Positions 59,798 to 64,000 of a stretch of DNA of 64,000 bases are shown here, piece after piece. The position numbers were made by a program, and so were the translations under genes. The notes beneath the pieces are model-generated. The model was not told the DNA's origin. It saw nothing but the letters and a program-made list of their open reading frames with translations, and did no database searches. The stretch is from Rhodamnia argentea (Eukaryota > Streptophyta > Magnoliopsida > Myrtales > Myrtaceae), in NCBI RefSeq assembly GCF_020921035.1, contig NC_063152.1:28395903-28459902 (forward strand), read 5' to 3'. Within the stretch, counting starts at the first letter, position 1, and each line of letters starts with the position of its first letter.

Positions 59798-60055
59798 CTC
59801 CATCCATCAATCAATTGCAAAATTTCGTGGGGTCGAACTATTAAATTTTATTTTTTTCTGATGAAGAGAAGCCTTGTATAGTTTTTCAAAAAAAAAAAAA
59901 AAAAATTCTACATAGGTAACACCCATCATTGAAATAGATTGATAAGACGAGAACAATATAATTGTCGTGTGGCATTCAATCGTTCGTCCAATGTCTAATC
60001 TTGCTTTTAGCATCAATTTTCCTTCGTCCAATCAAAGAAATTGGCCTCATCGTGC

Positions 60056-60125
<70 letters not shown>

Positions 60126-63100
60126 CTTCCTTCTTGGTTTTTTGAGTCGACAGAAAAAATTACAAGACTTATAGCTTTGTGATTTAAAAAGAATTCTAAT
60201 ATTTTGAATAAAATATTATCCTTAAAAATATTTTGAATAATTAGGATATTATACTAAAAGTACACATCAAGATATCCGTGTACACACACATATATTATAT
60301 TATATTATATTATATTAAATGGCCTTAGGTTTGTGAGCTGCATAATCTGAAAAAACATATTTAAACATTCAAAGCAATAAGTTAATTTCATGATATCACA
60401 TTATCTATTCACAATATATGGTCGTTGGCACTCAAAATGATCCACTAGTCCACACATGTGCTAAACACGTGAGGAACAAACACCTTGATAGAATACAAGC
60501 CACATGCAGAACGCTGGAGGATTCCTATAGGTGTCAATTAATAAGAAATACTAAGTAAGCTATCTATACAAGCAAGGAATAATGCCATCAGTCCAAGTAG
60601 CAATGGTAATACTAGGTGTCCAAAGTAGTGGAGCATATCAAGGCTAGATGAAGCAAGCTATAACCATGGGCCAATGAAAAGTAATCCCACCAAAGATCCA
60701 AATACCTTTTAAGAAGCGCCAAAGAAGACAAAAAATCTTCTTTGAATTACTTGGCGAGAATACGGTTATCAACGGGTAGTGATTGGATAGCTCCCTGAAA
60801 ATACTACCCATGAGTCCGTAAAGTACGGAGGACGTGAACACAAGCCACATGAACGAAAAAGGTTTAGTTGACATGACAAATTTAGAGGCTATTGACAGTT
60901 CTGGGATTTTAACTCATAAGTCCTAAAGGTGGAGAACGTGAACACGATTGGTCCGAGCAAGTAGGTTAAGTTGAAGCTAAGATATTGATAGTTATTTGAA
61001 GCTAAATAACTTCTTGAAGACCTAGTCAAAAAAGTTCGTGGGAGATGATAGACGTGGTAGCTATCGACGTGCTAAAAGTTACAACCGCTAAAGGGCATTT
61101 ATCTACTCAACCAATATAAATATTAACAAACGTCCATAGAAGAAGCTCCCGAAAATATTAACAAAATTTATCTTATCTTTACTACACTCTACTTTTCTTA
61201 GCTGTAGCTTTTAGATTCTCGTCGTCGAGTTAAACTCGGGCGTTAGTCTTTATCTTAGATTCTGCACCATCGAGTCAAACTCCGGCATAGTTTTGTGTAC
61301 ATTGGTTCGTTATCTTTTGAAGGAAATTGTGCTCACTAAGCCATCTCGTCAAGTTCAAATCCAGTGTGGTCTATGTTTGTATATTTTCTTTCAAGTCTAG
61401 TTGTACCGATTTCTTTTGGATTGTGCTTATTATATTTTTTCATCGAGTCAAACTTTGCTTGAGATCACATTTGTGTAATTTTATCGAGATCCGTGCAAAT
61501 CTTACGTGTTCATTTTCTGACTATATGGATCTCTCCTGTCCAAGATCTCCACATGATCCTTTATCACATTTAAAAATCGAAGAATGAATTTCGATGAAAG
61601 ATATTTTGTCGCGGGGAAATACCCACGAAACAATAGTAGTTTTAGTTTTTAGTCATTTGCATTATCCCCGAGACACAATCTCGTAGTAGATTGCTGCACT
61701 TTTCTACTATGTACTGCCATATTTGGAGGGAAAGGTTCTATTCCGCAAGGCCTATTAGTCTAGTGCACGTGTGTGACATAAGGCGTAGTTTGATTGTAGT
61801 TTTTCATAATGCAGAAGCATTTTATCGTGGCTTTGGACCATTGTCTCTCCTCGAAGCATGATTCGGATGGAACGACAAGTTTGAAGCCCGAGTTTGAAGT
61901 TTTGTCTCGACTTGGGGTGAGTAACCAGACCCGTTCAACCTAAAAACCGGCCTTACCTAGTCGGTTCAAGGCCAGTTCATACGGGGACCGATTTGGTTCC
62001 CGATTCCAAAAACTGGGAACCGGTCTTGACAGGTATTGGTTTTTGTTTTATATCTAAACTAACCGGCTCTAACATAAAACTTGGAACTAGAAACTTGCAA
62101 GGCTAGTACTAAGGTGGAACGTGAAACTGAATCAGTTCATGACTAATCCTAAGTAAGTTCTTACAATCTTTTTTTAAAAGAAAGAAATGTTTGTTAAAAT
62201 TGAATATATTCGACTTATTATTCTCAAGCAAAAAAATTAGATTTATGTTTGGTACATACATATTGCGTATATAATAAAATGAAACAAAACAAAACAAAAT
62301 AAAATAAAATAAAAGTCTGGACCTGTCCCAGAGTAAACAAGGTATGTTCTAGGTTTCAGATGTGAAACCTATCACCTCTAATCTTGACTTTTTTATGTCA
62401 AGAACAGGGAATATAAGTTTTATTTGCCTAAAAAAAAAAAGAAGCAAAAGCTAGGAGCTGATCTATTGACTTCATGCTCAATTTCTTCCCCTTTTCCGTG
62501 GGCGAAACCTTCAAAAGAGGTACAAAATAGAAAATAACTCCCTCCTTTGGCCGAAAAATTATCCTCTTGACAAAGAATCATAGACAATAAATTCACATAA
62601 TTGTAATTCATTCGTCGTATGTAAAAAAATAATTACATCCAATTTGTCCGGATAAATATATTTTTCTTGAGAAAGTGGATTTGTCATATCACTCCTCAAG
62701 GACAATAATGGTCGTCCAAGAACACGACATGCCATTGCAGAATCTAATCAAACAGAATTCGATGCCAAATGCAGTTAAACAAGCAAAGCCCTAATCGCCC
62801 CAATGGCCCAAACAAAATGCAAATCCCAGCCGTCCTCGACTTTTTCCGCTGACTTTGTCGTTTGCTTTGTCTATGAAGTGGGCCCATGTTGCAGTTGCAG
62901 GTCCCACCATGAGTTCCAGCTCAGCACGGGTCTTGGTCAATCTGTGTGGACAGAGATTAGAGCGGGGTTCTACCCACGCGGGAATATTCCGCCGCCTAAG
63001 CCTTTTCCTCTGACAACGTTGGCATGCATCCAGATTTGTCGCGCCTGCTGGCCTGTTTCTACTAGACTTGTTCGGGAAAAATCTTGTTTTATCAAATCCG

Positions 63101-64000
63101 AACCAGTCAGGAAAGAAATATCGGTTTTCATGTAATTTCCAGCCAAAATCACATGTTTTTTTCTTTTCAACTGAAATTTTTTTTTCTATTTATTTCGAGG
63201 AAAATAACGTTTACAAAAATAATTTTCGATTTTTTTGACGTTGGTTCACAAAAAACAAACTAGTTAAAGAAAACATTATTTATGCTTGAAAAAATTACTT
63301 TTTTTTAATCAAAATGAAAATCTTTATTTCATATGAAAGAGGTACACATAATTCCAAGATAAAGATGCAAATTCCACAAAACAACTAAAATAAGTAAATA
63401 TGAAAAGTGAATTAACATGGTATACTCTGCAGAGACTCGCTCATTTCACAAAGACGGATATGTTGTAGCAATGAAGCACAAACAATGACCGATCGCCAAG
63501 TCTCGGATTAACATCAATTACGAGCACACGTCTAGAAATTTCTCTCCAATAACAACAATTTTGCCCAAAGGCAGTACATGCCTAGGTTCAATGTCCCTAG
63601 CACCATCACCGTGTAGAACACCAAAACTCCCAAAAGGTTGAAAGAACACAAAAAATACTTTGTAAATACCATATCTATATCTAGATCGGGATAGAAGAGC
63701 ATCCAAATAGAGAATTAGTTCTAAATCGGGATAGAACAACTATAAAGTAGATATCGGTTGAACACAAATCACTTTTAGAAATGCCGATTGCCAAAGACAA
63801 CAATAAATGAGTCTCGAAGACTTGTGGAGCATTCGACAATCTTGAGTAAACACCGGAGCGAACCAGCAAATCCGGAGAGAATAGATTCTTATGAAACTCT
63901 CGCGCTTTTATTTTCAAAAGCGAAGATGTCAGCCACGTCGTCTACGAAAACAAACAGACTAAAAGATACAGAAATGGAGAAACAACCAAAGATGAGAAAG
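59798..64000. other. Gene-free right end of the window
   Basis: A CT/TA compound microsatellite lies at 60057-60125. A worn accession of GGGGTGAGTAACC..ACCGG words at about 61915-62060 resembles the left end of the hAT-like element at 19836. AAAAC/AAAAT repeats lie at about 62280-62313, and an AT-rich fragment of the family seen at 3.9 and 52.5 kb lies at about 63180-63300. The last 500 bases hold a short minus-strand open frame I could not assign. No gene is supported. Confidence 0.4.
60057..60125. repeat. (CT)n(TA)n compound microsatellite
   Basis: About 23 CT units followed directly by about 11 TA units. Confidence 0.95.

Noticed and set aside
63518..63917. Minus-strand frames at the window edge that might belong to a retroelement
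   Set aside because: They are short and interrupted, with no reverse transcriptase, integrase or protease motif in the visible part. The window ends too soon to judge.
1..64000. Search by eye for tRNA, rRNA, CRISPR arrays or an endogenous virus
   Set aside because: No cloverleaf boxes, rRNA words, regularly spaced direct repeats or viral polymerase motifs were noticed. The tRNA-like words at 18486 and 7009 are retrotransposon primer-binding sites.

Overview
The window looks like nuclear DNA of a flowering plant, most likely a eudicot. The genes carry several introns with GT..AG borders. The products are plant-specific: a mitochondrial beta-cyanoalanine synthase, a cutin-type GPAT with an N-terminal phosphatase-like domain, an ATG8-interacting ATI-like protein, and a U-box receptor-like kinase. 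The spaces between genes hold hAT-type elements, miniature LTR retrotransposons (TRIMs), hairpin MITEs and GA/TA microsatellites. The repeat style recalls Myrtales to me, but that is a weak impression and not a test.

Layout. 1-3.8 kb: complete minus-strand beta-cyanoalanine/cysteine synthase (10 exons). 3.9-10.2 kb: no gene seen; a 1.16-kb hAT-like element and a decayed TRIM, both with target-site duplications. 10.2-12 kb: plus-strand, three-exon secreted or ER-lumen protein ending in a KDEL-like signal. 12.9-15.6 kb: plus-strand ATI-like selective-autophagy adaptor whose last exon looks damaged. 17.4-18 kb: intronless RING-H2 protein. 18.4-22.1 kb: an intact TRIM, a second hAT-like element and a three-copy 444-bp tandem repeat. 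22.4-26.4 kb: minus-strand GPAT4/8-type acyltransferase. 28.9-34.9 kb: minus-strand USP/coiled-coil/kinase/U-box gene, complete. 37.7-50.9 kb: a 6.2-kb tandem segmental duplication whose junction holds a 0.8-kb copy of part of that kinase gene. 52.6-57.4 kb: a second copy of the U-box kinase gene, a pseudogene with at least four lesions and no U-box. 57.4-64 kb: no gene seen; repeats only.

The genes do not form a pathway. They are independent plant genes: cyanide and cysteine metabolism, cutin lipid synthesis, autophagy, ubiquitin ligases and ER folding. I found no CRISPR array, operon or recognisable new multi-gene system. The most distinctive structure is the tandem duplication with a kinase-gene fragment between its units. 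Exon borders were placed by reading frame and GT/AG sites and were not checked against transcripts.
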